NCBI GenBank assembly: GCA_038380795.1
Contig: CM076268.1
Location: forward strand, 20,749,001 to 20,813,000
DNA from: Pyrocephalus nanus
Lineage: Eukaryota > Chordata > Aves > Passeriformes > Tyrannidae
Direction of reading: 5' to 3'
DNA length: 64,000 nt
Part shown: one piece after another, positions 40,428 to 53,873 of the stretch
How positions within the stretch are numbered: the stretch's first letter is position 1
How the letters are laid out: each line of letters begins with the position of its first letter
The notes under the pieces: generated by a model
Told to the model about the DNA's origin: nothing
The model's input: only the letters and a program-made list of their open reading frames with translations
Databases searched by the model: none
Position numbers and translations under genes: made by a program

Positions 40428-41933
40428 TTGCGACTGAGCCTCTCCATACTCCATGCAGGTCTTTTCACGGGGGCTTCGTGCAGCATCACCTGAACTTGCA
40501 TTAGAAAATCAGTGACAAGAATCAGAATGTGAACTCTGTCCAGACATAAGGAATAGGGTTTTTGCCGCTCTGAGTTAGCTCAGAAACAGGATGAAAAAAA
40601 TTTCATTTCTGTGTAGAATACTGAGGTTCCTTGAGGCAGGAGCTAAAAATAAGTGAAGGCATTTTCCCTCAGAGAAAATGGACAGTCACTGTACTCTATG
40701 GAAAATACACATTAGTGATCATTCCAAATTCATTATGATGATGGCTGTTAAGGCCAAAAAGGGCCAACTGAACTAAACCCATAGCACCCTTCTGCTGTTC
40801 CTGTGCTTCTTAACAAGAGGATCTGGAATTCTGGCCTATCCTGAAGTACCTACAAAGACAGCTTCCTAGATACCAGCTTTGATAGCACCCCAACAACATG
40901 GTACACACCACAGGGCTTGCTTCAGGGCATGCTGGTATGATGAATTTCACACAGAGAAGGCATTACTGTTCTTTTACATTAACTTTGCAAGGATGTCTTT
41001 CCCAGTTTAGTGTCAGAGTCCATCAGAACCACAGATCTCAAAGGTTGCCCTGGAGTAATCAAATGCAGCTCTAGTGACAGCAGTTTGCTCAAATCTAGAT
41101 CAAAACTCTACTTCTAGTCTTGCCTGGAACTTAAGCCTGAATAAAGTGAATCAGTACAGAAAAAAAGCATCACCCCCTCATCCATTTCCTAAAGACAGCA
41201 GCAACGTGAAGAAGACCTGAGGCTGTAAAGACCCGTGATTCTCCTCTTGTATTTTGCATTCTCCTCAATGTCTTCTCATGGTGGTTCTCTTTCTCATAAA
41301 GCAGCACTTGAGAGACATGTTCCCCATGGTATTTATAAACTACCAGTTTGTGCAAAGGAGCACCTAATTGCAGTAAGGCTGTGCAACCCTCTCAGTTATG
41401 GAAACAACATGTGAGTTACCTGTGGCTTCACTGATGACACAGTACTCAAGTAATTTGTAGTTCCTCAGCAAGGATAGCAGGCACATTTTCTTGCTCCAAA
41501 AGCACAAATTCCTAAACAAGGAGAGAATGCTTTCCAATACTCTCCAAAGGCAGCAGAAGACTTAGAATAAAACAGTTACCATTCATGCTGCAGAGCAATG
41601 AGTTGACTTGACATACAAATCAACCAAAAACCAGCACTAGTCAAACACCTCAGAATCCCCCAAAACATCTAATGGAAAACACTTTCTGGGCTATGAAATA
41701 GTTGAGGGAAAAAAAAATCTAATTTTTTATACCTCTCTTAAGCTTCTCAGGGAAATCAAATCAATTCCATTGGCTAGCTATGCTGAGGCAATTGAAAATC
41801 ATTTCCCAGAAGACATTACGTACAGACACACATAGTGTCAACCAGATACACAGAGTTAAACAAGCAAGAAGCAGGAGTCTAGAATTTGCTTTCTGTCTGA
41901 AACTGAAGGACAGGGTGTGACTTTATGACTTAC

Positions 41934-42064
41934 CTTGCTTCCTAGGAAGGGAGGACAATCCTGGTCCAAACTGCCAGACAGATTCTGTCTAGCAGCATTC
42001 TCAGCCCTTCCTTCCACTTCAGCTCTGTGCACCTCCCTCACCCCCAGTCATACACTCATATTAA
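41934..42064 (-). other. Candidate alternative first exon with its own TATA box
   Basis: A minus-strand TATAAAAG (42088-42095) would place a start near 42064. About 130 nt downstream is a near-perfect donor, GAAGCAAG|GTAAGTCA, at 41934. There is no good acceptor at the 5' side of the whole segment, which fits a first exon better than an internal one. A pyrimidine-rich CCTCCCTTCCTAG only 8 nt before the donor is an alternative acceptor. No useful ATG-initiated frame is seen, so it would be untranslated. A/T-rich DNA generates TATA octamers by chance. Confidence 0.2.
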
Positions 42065-42489
42065 CGCTGACCCTTTAACAAAGTCAGCTTTTATACAAGA
42101 AGACACAATGGCATGATTAGGGCCTGATAAAATGAAAAACAAAATCTTCCTGATCAAAGAAATGGAATCATTCCCTGAAATCAGAGTAATTACTAATCAT
42201 CATCCACAGCATCAAAAAAAGATGTTTTCTTAATGCCTCCGTGTTCTGCATGGAGGCTATCTGTTCAACTGGTGAGGGCAAAAAAAGTTGCAAGTTGGAG
42301 ATTTTTTACTTCTAGCAAACAGTGGCTGCCTAGCTAATGTCATACAAAAAGATATGTTCAAGACATTAGTCAATATTTACTACCATAAATTATATCTTGC
42401 TTATCAGTCTAATATATATAATATTGCCTTCCACGGTAAAATACAGAAAGATGACCTTTTCAATTCTGTGCCGCTGTGCCCCCCTCTTC

Positions 42490-42509
42490 TTTTTTTTTTT
42501 TTTTTTTTT
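42490..42509. repeat. Poly(T) tract, 20 bp
   Basis: Uninterrupted T run after CCCCTCTTC. On the minus strand it is an A20 tract. No retroposon body is recognised on either side. Confidence 0.85.
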
Positions 42510-45500
42510 AATCCCTCCCTAACAGCCTGAAAACTGTTTAAAACAAGAGAGAAAGGTGTTGGGATTTTTTTTTCTGGCCACTTGTTCTTTTCATTTAAAA
42601 TACCACTTGTCTTATTCTGTGGTGTCCTTAGACGTCTTAGACACAGACTTGAAGCTTCTTCAGTCACCTACCTAAGCAAGCTGTTACATTCTGGCAAACA
42701 ACAACTCTTCTCCCAAATGTTTGTTCAGGTGTTCAAAAGCCTGAAGGTTTTGTTTGGTTTAAACTTTTAAGCCATCAAAATATAAATATTTCTTTCCTGG
42801 ACAGTTAGTTGGCTTTTATTCTAGCAGGTCATCAATTATGCATATACTCCCGAAAAAATTATTTTTAAATAAAAAAGGAAAATAAAAGGAAACAAGACAT
42901 GCTTTTCTCATATGGAAGAAAACCAGAGGTACAAAACAGAGAGACCCTTTGGGCCTTTTTTATTAGAACAGGAAAAAAAACAACCCACGATAAATCATAA
43001 GCATACTTTTTTATCTTTTATAGATTCCTTAATGATAGCTTGCAGAAGTCCCCAGAAGGACATTAAATATTTCATACATTTAGTGCATCCACTAAATACC
43101 AGGGGCTTACAGAAATTAACAACCCTCTGCTTGTGGACAACCATCTACCAGGCAGTTAGCTGCTCTGCAAGCATATCATAAACAAATTTTAGATTCAAAA
43201 TTATATTTTCTTATGAAATATTAAAGTGGCAGGAAAGGAAGTTATAATAAGATGTGCATAACAAGCAGAGTTTCTTTAGATTAAAAAAATTAAAATGTAG
43301 AAAGGATTTTTTTAGATTAGGGAAGGAAAACAGTTGTTCATGAGTACAGCTGACAGGAGTATATGTGCTGAGTCTCTTCTTCCTTTGGCTAACTGTATTT
43401 GTTTTCTGTTTCCTTGTGCTCCTTTGCTCTTGTGCTTCCAGCTTTCCTAATTTGGGCATGCAAAAGCTGACCAAGGACTAGTTATGCAGATGCTTTCTAC
43501 AGTAAATGGAGTTGGGATAACTAATTATTTGGAATAACCAGAGAAAGCTACAGTGAAATATGAAGAAACCCACACGATTTATCATTCCACTGTTCCTTGT
43601 TCAGGGCCTGTTCTTAAGACTGTCCTCTTATTCTGGTTGGAACAGCACAGAGCACAAGAGTGTCCTGGGCCACACTTGGGACCCCCAGGCACAAGAGCCC
43701 AACTCCCAGCAGGGAGACTGCCCACTTCTTTTTCATAGTCTCAGTGGACTCTGCAGAGTCTCAACAGAGGCCCACACCTGTGATACACACTAGGCCAGCA
43801 GCTGTCACAACAAAAACTAACAGTTCATTCTGCCACATCCACATCCCTGCTTGATTTGGAGTTGGCCCTTAAAAAAAAAAAAAAGAGCCAGGTGCAAACT
43901 GATGAACCCGAATACCCTTTAAGCTGGTTATCCTTAACAATGCTAATAAAACAGGAGTAAACTTACATGAGCACTTTAGGAGATCCTGAGCATATAATTC
44001 ACACCTGAGGATGTGAATGCTGTGGCATACTGAGGGAGTTCAGCATCATTCAGTTTGAAATTCAGGAAACAGTGGTTCTTCTACAGGAACCATTAGGGAC
44101 CTTGGGAAGACCCAATGCACTTATTAACTTTACCCTCACGTGTAAGTTGAAGAACTTACACCTTCACATGTAAGGTGAGTGTTTAGAGCATAGAATGGTT
44201 TGGAGAAAGTGACAGTCTTATCTTAGTTGCTTTAATGCCTGCGGTATCCAGTGAACTGAATTATGTGTGATTAGTGATTGAATGTCTGCTCCTCTGTTAC
44301 ACTGTCCATCTGCCTCAGAGTCTACCTGTGTTAGCATTATTCTGGGAGCATAAACAACAGTCTCTTGACCACACAAGGACACTTTTTGCATGTGTTCTCT
44401 GTTGCATACAACTGAAAAATAATTTTTTCTCACTCACACTCAGATCTGGCACCAGGCTGGACTCCAAATAGTTCAGCTACGCGTTGGGTTCAGGTCTCAG
44501 CATCAGGCATCAGCACTGTACCCAGCTGGGTTACAATGCAGCTCTTCAAGTCTGTGTGATATAGCACATACCACACATCCAGAATGGCTTAATGGAAACA
44601 GAAGCCTTCAGTGCGAAATTACAGCTTTTACAGGAACATATGGTCCACAACCACTCAGAGGCTAGAAAAGTGTTTATCTCAACATTTCATGGAGGGAAAA
44701 GCAAAATAGAATTGAAAGATAACATACACTGCTTCTGAAAATCTCGTGACTAGCAGACTTGTTCAAAACACTGACGAAACAAAAGAAAATGTAGAAAGTT
44801 CCAGTATTCAGAGTGGAAGCTTATGGTAGGGAAGATAATTAAATCAACTCCAGCAATGACTTTTTTTCCCACAAAGATAGTGTCTCACAGTTCTATTGTA
44901 CTTTTCACTCACAGTGACTCAAAAGTCACTCCCATAAACCACACGTGGTGAAAGTTCCTGCACTCACTACAGGGAGCACAGATGCTTCTGGGGTAGATTA
45001 CAACAGATTCTTGGAACTGTGACTCTACAGCACACTCAAAATGAGGGGATATTGCCAGAGCTAATATCGCTCTACATTTGCAAAATGCCATGTAAAGACA
45101 ACCAGATCTCTTGCTCACATTTTCTCTTAGGAGTTCACCAACTACTTGGCCACAGATAGTATCACAATCAGCATGCACCTATCAGTGACCGCCTTGCACT
45201 GAGCCATCAATATTGTTTACTGCATAATTTATGTTTTCATATTAATTTACATATTAGTTGTGGACAGAGCACCCCTTTCCTGCCCTAAAATCACCTTGAG
45301 CACTAGCACAAATAAACCAAGAATCCTACTGTACAGTAGCAGGCTGGAGATAGGAGAGTGGAAGTATAAAAGAACGTTGTGTAATTTACACTTGACTCTG
45401 TACTACATCAGTAACAGAGCTGGAAATAGAAACCTCTCCTATTAGACACCACATCAAGAGGCGTGACAGGTGCTTTGCAGAGCCCTGTTCCAAGGCATGT

Positions 45501-47989
45501 GTCAACTAGAACGTGGGCATAACATCGCAGGGAGGCAGGGATGGCTGCTGAGACAGGCACAGTTAAGCTTGGTGGTGAATGCTTTCCCCTGCATCTACCC
45601 TGTATGCAGTCACCAGCTTGCAGGAGGTGAATTTGTATCATTCTGTCTGCACCTATGTGATGACGAGAGGAAGGAACTTGACAGTGACTCGCTTCAAATA
45701 GAGCCCTAATAATGAAAGACAGTGATCCCCAGTGCTCTTTATTCGAGCAAAATGGTCTTCATTTCAGTGGTAGCCTTCCCAAATACAAAATTAATTGCAT
45801 TCTCAGACTTGGCCTTAGTTTACTAAGCCATTACAAACAGAATTAATTAATTAAATCTGAATTAATAGAAGGAGAGACCATGATTTGGCAAGATGCCATA
45901 TAAAGCAGACTTTTCACAGGATTAAGCTTTGTCTGAGAAGCTAACTGTCAACCAAAGGCTAGTTCAGTGTGAACGAGTCACCCAAGATAAGGAGGTCTGT
46001 GACACCCAGCAGCTCAAGCAGTGAGGATTTCTTGTCATTCAATGTTAGGAGACAAACAGAGGCTCTGAGGTGTCCTTGTACTCAGGACTCACAAACTACT
46101 TTTGTTGCCAGGTGACTGTTGTCTTCGCTGATGTGCCAGAGAAGCAGCATGATATTTTTGAAGGTCACAAGTCTATATAAAATCATTATGTGTTTTTTTT
46201 TTTAATTCAACAACTAGATTTCACTTCAGAAAGCTTTACCAAATCGACTTATGTAAGTTAGATGGGATCCAATTGCTGAGCACTCAGCCAATATCCACTA
46301 ACACTGACTTTGCTTTAGCTCATGCAGCGGGGAGCGTACTACAGCACTTGGGTCTTAAAGCCTGTAATTGGCCTGAAATTCCTATAGACTTCTTCAGTCT
46401 TCATCGCAAGGGTGAGCTACCTAATGGCCTTGTGCTGCTACTGTACTGCAACTGTACTGAAAAATACTAGTAGAGGCATAAAACTAACGACAGACAGGCA
46501 TGAAATCCTTTGTCATAAAATTTTAGTCTTCCTGTAAGAGAAATAAAACTATCTATGAAACATCCATCATATATCTTAGTCAACAGCTTGTAAGCTTTAA
46601 TAATAGAAGAAGGACATGTCATGAATTAGTTGCAGGATTTCACAGGGCTGAACTTAAAACCTTTATGAAGACTAGACTCTGTAAATTAGATAATATGGTT
46701 TTTAAAAACAAAAAAACCCCAAACAACACAACACAATAACTCATCTAAGAAGGCAGCAAGACAGTGTTTGACAAAAAGGAGGAGAAATGTCACCCGTAAT
46801 AAAAAAGAAAACTCCAGTTCTAATGACAGACAACAAGTAAACTAAAATGTTCATTTAAACATGTTAAGATTGGGGAAATTTCCAACAGCCCTATGTTGGG
46901 AGGGAGAGATAGAGACGCCCTCATTGTCTTTTCTTACTGGAGAGCGAGCAATACATGTGGCACTCTCCAGAGCTCCTCCATCAACTCTCTTTTGAGGAAT
47001 CTGTACAAGCCCTAAAACCCCAGGAAACACTGAACCAATCACAACTGGACCTTCCCTGTGGGCTGGCCTCTGGAAACTGCAAACATCCTCTCTTTACAGC
47101 AGAGAATCTCTGCTGTGGTGGGGAAAATCACAGGGCAAACACTGTGGTGTTCAAAAGGAGTTTTTCCCATTTGCTGTGAAATGTGTCAACTGTGTTATGG
47201 CAGTAATGGGCTATTCCATCTACTGAGCCTCAAGTGTTGCTTAAAAGAAACTACAATGCCATTGCAGCATTCTCTCTCACTCTCTATTAATTTCAGGCCA
47301 AAGTATTTAAATTTAAAAATCAAACAGGAGAAATTATTTAACATCCTATCCTGACAACTCAGCTCAAAATCTTTCTGGATGAATCTAGCTTATTGAAGGC
47401 AGTGAGATTGTTTCCATCAACCCAAATAAGCTTGGATCAAATACTGGGTCTCTTGAGCTGGCAAAGGCTAGAACACAGCTAACAGTTATAGCCTGATGAA
47501 GCATGAGTCACAAAATACCACAGCTCACACTGTGTCTGAGCTCTAGTGAGTGCAGTATCAGCAGCAGCACATTTGTTCAGATCAACACAATGAGCGCATG
47601 CCTGACATGATGGTTTTCACTGGGCACAAATACGCAAATCTGAGTGCGCTCATAGCTTGTTTGTTCTAGTAAAAAACAATGAAAGACAGAAAGAACAAAA
47701 GTGAAGGCTGTGAGATGGCAAAGGGTGGTTGTTCTCTCTAATGAGGCCTCACAACATAGCAGGTGATTCTCCAGATGCCATCTCCCAGTCTTACAAATGC
47801 ACACACCAAGACATAACTCCATAAAACACCCTCCCAGGGAGAAGCTGGAGGAGACGATGAGACACTGAGGTGCTTCTACTCCTGCCAGCAATCTGACTGC
47901 AAAACAAGAGACTTGGATCCTTTTTAATCAAAATTCCACTCAAAGAGAAACAGCCATACAAAATATGTACATTGAGGAAAATGACTTAC

Positions 47990-48017
47990 TGGCAGGAGTG
48001 CCATGAGTTAAAGCCAG
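47990..48017 (-). other. Candidate microexon (28 nt)
   Basis: A strong minus-strand acceptor, GTTCCTTCTCCCTGCAG, is followed by 28 nt and then CTGCCA|GTAAGTCATTTT. Two of the three frames are open. Neither joins the 35836-35882 candidate without meeting a stop, so at most one of the two belongs to a coding transcript, or both are untranslated. Small exons of 3-30 nt are genuine in vertebrate neuronal genes, but this one rests on splice sites alone. Confidence 0.2.
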
Positions 48018-51000
48018 CTGCAGGGAGAAGGAACACTTCTGCCTCATTCATTTCCTGCACTGAACAGAGTGATTTTATGTGGAATGTCTGACTGCTAAGT
48101 CTATTCCACTTTCCACCCTTCAGAGCTAAATAACAGTATTCCCTTCTGTTCCTCCATTGCTTCTAACCCAAGAATCTCCAGCTAATTTACCTGCTTGATA
48201 AACCCCTCTTCTTGGAGTTCTTACTACTGTTTTGTTTTAGTACCAAGGTATAGACTCATGTTTTTTTAGAAGATCACAATAATCATGTAAAGAGACATAC
48301 ATTTCTCAGCTAATTAGAAATAAAACATAAGCAACATGATTTAAGTCTAATAATCACTCATTCAGTACCATAAACACAAAGACTGATGGCCAGTCATCTG
48401 TCCCCTTCATATCCATTTGTTATACAATGGGGTACAGTGACCCAGGAATTGTAACAGGAAGCACTCTTTGAGGGCTTTCTGTCCTTTTTCTAAGTATAAA
48501 TAATTTTAAAGAAAACAAACACAGCCTTCTGATTAAAATATTGACAATGCTTTTAGAACAGTGTTCCAGAGACTACCTAGTAAACTAAACCAATAAATAA
48601 TATAAATTTTACGAACACTTTAATTAAAAGCTTACTGTTAATAGGTATATCCAGGCTAGAAGATCTCTTCTACCATGAGTATCAGTCATATATTCAGTAA
48701 GAGAGCCATATTTCTCTGAAGATGTTGTGAAGTTTCTTTTCTTTCTGAGTACTTATAGGAATTTTTTTCTATGGATAATATATCTCATGATTGAATAAGC
48801 AGTGTATTGTTTATGGAAGTCTTCACAAAGGAAGTCTCACAAAACTACGTGGGCTAAGAAAGAGGTTAGAGTGCCTGTGAGGTTTTTTTCTGATAGCTTG
48901 GTCTCATATCTGTCTGAGACAAAAGAATACTCACTACCAAATGCAAACTGCCCAGTAATGTCAGATCACAGACCAAAGCCAAGCTACAAAGGAAAGGAAA
49001 AGGTGGCAGACCACCAGACCCCATGTCATTCCTCAGCAAGAGTCCATAACAGCACACTGCCCCAAGGTCTTTTCATCCTCCTCCTAGTCCTCCCCAGCCC
49101 AACAGCATTCTGGGTCGATGCTGTCTCTGGTGTATTTGTACAAGGCCTATTCTTATGAGGACTTTGATCTTAGCTGGTGCCAGGGTTCTTCGAATCCAGG
49201 CAATAAAATAGGAAAAAGGTCAATAATAATAATACATTGTTGGTGTACACATATGTGCACTGCCGTATGTGTAACTAAGCACCACTTTTAGGAGAACTAC
49301 AACACAATTTTTACAGGTCTTTGAAAAATCCAGATGTTACAATAGCAAGCAAAATATTTTGTTGACATGCTCAAGATGTTAAATGCATATCCAAGTCTCT
49401 TCAGTGTCCAAGGAAATGTGATTTCCAGGTTTGGAGACTCTGATTCTATGATTTTTTTGTACGTTTGTATAGTTGGCTGGAAAGACTCCTAACTCACAGA
49501 TATGCCCAGAGATGGTGCCTCATAATACAGCAAGGTAGGACACAAACCATGTGTTCTTCATGAATGTTTGTCTACCCCAGCCTTACAGCACCACGCTACT
49601 GTTGCTTGGCACATCTTATCTTCTCAAATGCAAATTTTCTGCCAAATGGATTCACATTTATTGTACATTCATATAACATCTTACATAAGGGAAACACCAA
49701 TCGGCCGGACGTACAAGTTCTCAAAAAAATTTTATTATTTGGTTACTTACAGAACAAAAAAGATTCAGAGAGGTACTGAAAAGAGAAGACACTGAAGCAA
49801 AGATAAAGGGAGGAAACAAATATTTGCACAACCTTCACTCTTTTTTAATCTTCTACTGGAAGTGATACAAGTTCTTATTGTGATAAGTACCAATAGATAA
49901 GATTAAAAAGAAAAATAAAAAGGTGTAAAATATTTAGTGTGTTCTTTTAATAATTAATCAGCCTAAGAGCTTTCAGTCTAGTTGTACTGACAGCAGATCC
50001 AGACTTTTCAGGAGAAGAAACAAAACTAAATATCTAGTCAACTATTAAAATGTGTCATTAGAGTACTATTTCTGTCACACTGCATCTGGAGAAACTGCGA
50101 TAACTAATGCTTTTTCTCTGGAAGCTGGAACTCTGGGGCACGTATTGCTTTTAACTGTCCCTCAACATGTTTCTATATGTGATATATTCTTTCTCCATTT
50201 TGCAGACTTGTGCCCAAGAGGTTTCTGAGAAGATATCTTCTCAAAACACATTGTACTGGCACAGGCCACTAAGCAGAAATTCATTGCAATTTCCTTTGCA
50301 ACACAAGACTTGACAAGCAATTCTAAGTTGATATAATGAATACTACATGCTGTATCCCTCACACTACACGATGGAGGGGACTCCACACAAAGATCTTCTC
50401 TAAGGCTTTTGGAGACAGCGGACATATCCTCATAACTGTCTAGAGCACTGAATTCACCTACTTCCTGGAAGGAACCTCAGGATGAGCAATCAGTGACACA
50501 GAAAATCTTAGACACAGAAAACACTGTGAGGAGACCCTACACAATACAGCCTCTAGGCAGCTCATCCAGCCTCACAGTGATGATTTCAGATGTGCAAGAT
50601 GAGGTGGGAATTGCACAGTCTCGTGTTACCTGCTGCAAAGACTTGTAACATTTTAGGCAGCCTAAGCTCACGCTCAGTTCAGACTCTGCTAGGGGTAGCA
50701 TGATGCCAGACCCCAGGAGCCAGTGCATTACCCAGCACCTAGGACTTGGGTCATCCTCTAATGCACAATGTAGACACCAACAGGTCACATTAATCTTCCT
50801 GGGTTTTTCTCCCCTGCCAAGCATTGGCTCTGATGCCTCCTGTCATGACCATACAAAACTCAGCTCAAAGTTTAGCAGAAGACTAAACTTCTGTGCCAAC
50901 CACATTTAAATATCCAACAAGTGTTTGTGGAGCTCAGTGCTGCATGACTAGCTATTCTCTCAGTATAGTTAATGTTTTGTGATTGGCTTGTTCCCAAAAC

Positions 51001-51121
51001 ACAAGAATGACTTTCCATGAGGAGTAGAGGTGCAAACAGATTTCAGCCAAGTTTTCAGAAAAATAACCATTGGTAAAACCAACACTTCCTTCCATAAAAT
51101 TCTACAAAATGAGACAAAAAA

Positions 51122-51145
51122 GGGAAGTTACAAGGGAAGTTACAA
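51122..51145 (+). repeat. Perfect 12-bp tandem duplication
   Basis: GGGAAGTTACAA occurs twice head-to-tail with no mismatch, which suggests a recent slippage event or strand-switch duplication. Confidence 0.9.
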
Positions 51146-53618
51146 GTACCACCACTGCAAAGACATGCCTTATTTGAGCAACTGCTTGCAAACAGTTTTC
51201 CACAGTATTTAAAGATGTCAGACAGAGCACATCACAATGAAGAATATGGAGAGTAGGAAACAGACCAAGTTCACTCCCTTGCTTAATTAACACCAATGAT
51301 TAAAGGATAAATATCTATAAATTCACCTAGAATGTTTTTGTAAATATATTACTATCTAACATAAATGCTATACAAACTCTCAGCTGAATTGATTTGAGTA
51401 TTTTTGAGATAACGATAGCTATCATTCCACATTACATCAAATAAGATTCTGTGCTCATTGCTTTTTCTTAGCTCTTCTAAACTGTGGGCTTAAGCTAAGT
51501 GAGAGCTAAGACTACCTTACATGACATTACTGCTATTGACGTAGCTGGGCAAAATTCCAAGTGCACAGTCCCTAAATCTGGCCTTTCTCTCTTAGGGCCT
51601 CACACAACTAACTTGCCCTGCTTCATTCGGAAGAACCATGCCTATGATTATAAAAAGGCATTTGAGTGTGAGGACCATTAGACTTGGCTTTCCTGCAAGG
51701 GCACCACTGGTGGTGTCTCCTGTAATGGCAATGCTGCAGACACTGGAAAGTGAAACTCACAAAACTCATAATAATAACTGACTAACCGCTACTTTTGACT
51801 CTCAAAAGCTAGGATCAATATAGACATGGAAACAAAGGAAAATTAATTCAAATTCTGGTATCAGCCTTCCTTTCCAAACAGTCATCTTCATCCTAATTAT
51901 GTTCATTCTGTTCTAGAAAAGCTGGTCCTTATGTGAATGAGTGTTGCAGTGTTTATTCAAAACCAGAATGGTCTTCTGGTCTTGGGGTGTATTTCATTCA
52001 TATTATGAAAATAATTGATTCTTTGAAAGACTATTATAGCTATAAATCAAATCTGTAGAGAAACTACATTTTCATGCATGCTGCAGTTTCCTGTTTTCCC
52101 ATTTTGATGGAGGCACTGAAAAACCCCAGCTGTCACAGTACTGAATAATCTTCTCTTAGTTCTCAGGATAAGAGGAAGTGGAATTATTTCAGAAGTCTTC
52201 CTAACAAAGAAAAATTTTAGCAACAGTTTGCTTTCTAAGATAAGGCCACTCACTTCAAAGTTTTTATTGTTTATGAAGAGGGCAAACATCAATAAACTGT
52301 TACAAGACTGGCTATGGATATAAAAGATAATTTCTTGTAGAAATTGCTTTACCTTTCCACATCTCATTTCCTTCAGTTGGAAAGTGATAGCAGAGCTGCC
52401 TGCCTATGCTGACATCTGTAGATAAGAAACAGATTTAGTGCTACACTGTAATTCTGTGGCTAGAGAGACTTCACACAGGATATGGAAAAAGCTCACCTAA
52501 AAACCAATCTATATCATCTCCTCTTACTGTGAATGGGTAAGAAACCCAAACACCCAGGTTTATATCATATGCATTAGACAGATGTCTAGATTTAAAGGAT
52601 GAGAGAGAGAGAATAAAATACTGACTGACACATGGGCATTTACACACCCAAATTCTGATATGAAGTGTCTGGTCTGAGAAGCACATCACAAACCAGTTTT
52701 TCTACCTCATTATTCTCATCTATTTGTTTTCCTAAACACATTCCAACGAACAGCATCCATGATGCAGGAATCCAAAATTACTTAATCATGCCTTCTTATA
52801 TCTTAGCGAGATCACAAAAAGGCATATATGACGTTATTATTTCTTCCAGAATTTAAATAGCATTTCTGTCTGGGATGGAATGTAGTGTCTGTTTTAGCAA
52901 CACTCAGCAACCACACGCAAAAAGGAGAATGAGGCATGACTGTATTTAGTTGGCAGAGTTTTCACAGAGTGGCTGACCACCACTGTCCAAGCAGTTTGGC
53001 ATGGATCAATTTTCACCCAAAAAGAACCGTGAAGTGCTGAAGAACCAAAGCATGTATGGCATCAGTGTGGCACCTTCTTTGAAAGACACCTCCAGTAGCA
53101 CATTTGACTTTACTGCCACGCTTGGGTAAACACTCTCTTGGCTGAATGTGAAGACATGACATCATCACTTCCCAAACCCTCTCCCCTAATTGATCCAAAT
53201 ACCAAGTCAGTCCCAAATCTGCTTATATTGTGGCATGCAGAAGGGTCACAGTATAGTCTGCAAAGGAGCAGAGGCTGAAATCATCCTAATGTCAAAGGTC
53301 ACATTCATAAATTCCTGTTTAGATATACAGACTAAGTACCAATCACCCAAGGAAAAGGCAAATAGAAGGAAAACATCTGAGTGTCCAGCATTGTTGAAAA
53401 CCCAGGCTTTGGTTAGGCTCCTACTTCAGAAATGTTAAGCAGCAAGTAAAAGCCCTAGCATATTCTTTTACACAATAAGAGCAAAGACTAAAACAACCTA
53501 CCCATGACTGAGAACTTCAAAGGCCTGAAGTAAAAACAATTTTCAAAGAACAGTGAACTTTATCCATGCTGCCAATGCATTTCCCAGCACTGAATAAATC
53601 CAAATCAAAAATCTCACC

Positions 53619-53639
53619 AAAAAAAAAAAAAAAAAAAAA
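53619..53639 (+). repeat. Poly(A) tract, 21 bp
   Basis: Uninterrupted A run between ATCTCACC and GCTTCTCTG. No retroposon body was recognised. Confidence 0.85.
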
Positions 53640-53807
53640 GCTTCTCTGCTGAAAACTTCTTGTCTCTTAAAGGTGCAGCAGTTGGAATAATCCTGCAGGT
53701 AGCCTCTCACTGATATAAATTACACTAAGCAATGAAAGTGCTGAGCCTGTCTTAACACTTGAACCACAAACAACATACACTGTACAACCTAATTCCATGA
53801 TGCTCAT

Positions 53808-53873
53808 TCACATATATAGCTCCACAGAAGTTAATGGGATTATGAAAGGGATTGAAGACTTCAGGATCAGACC
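53808..53873 (-). repeat. Relic of an old amniote interspersed repeat
   Basis: Read on the minus strand, GATCCTGAAGTCTTCAATCC, then TAATCCCATTAACTTC and TGGAGCTATATATGTG resemble the widely dispersed amniote repeat wording 'GATCCTGCAAA...TAATCCCATTGACTTCAATGGGACTA'. I cannot name the family with confidence. Confidence 0.4.
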
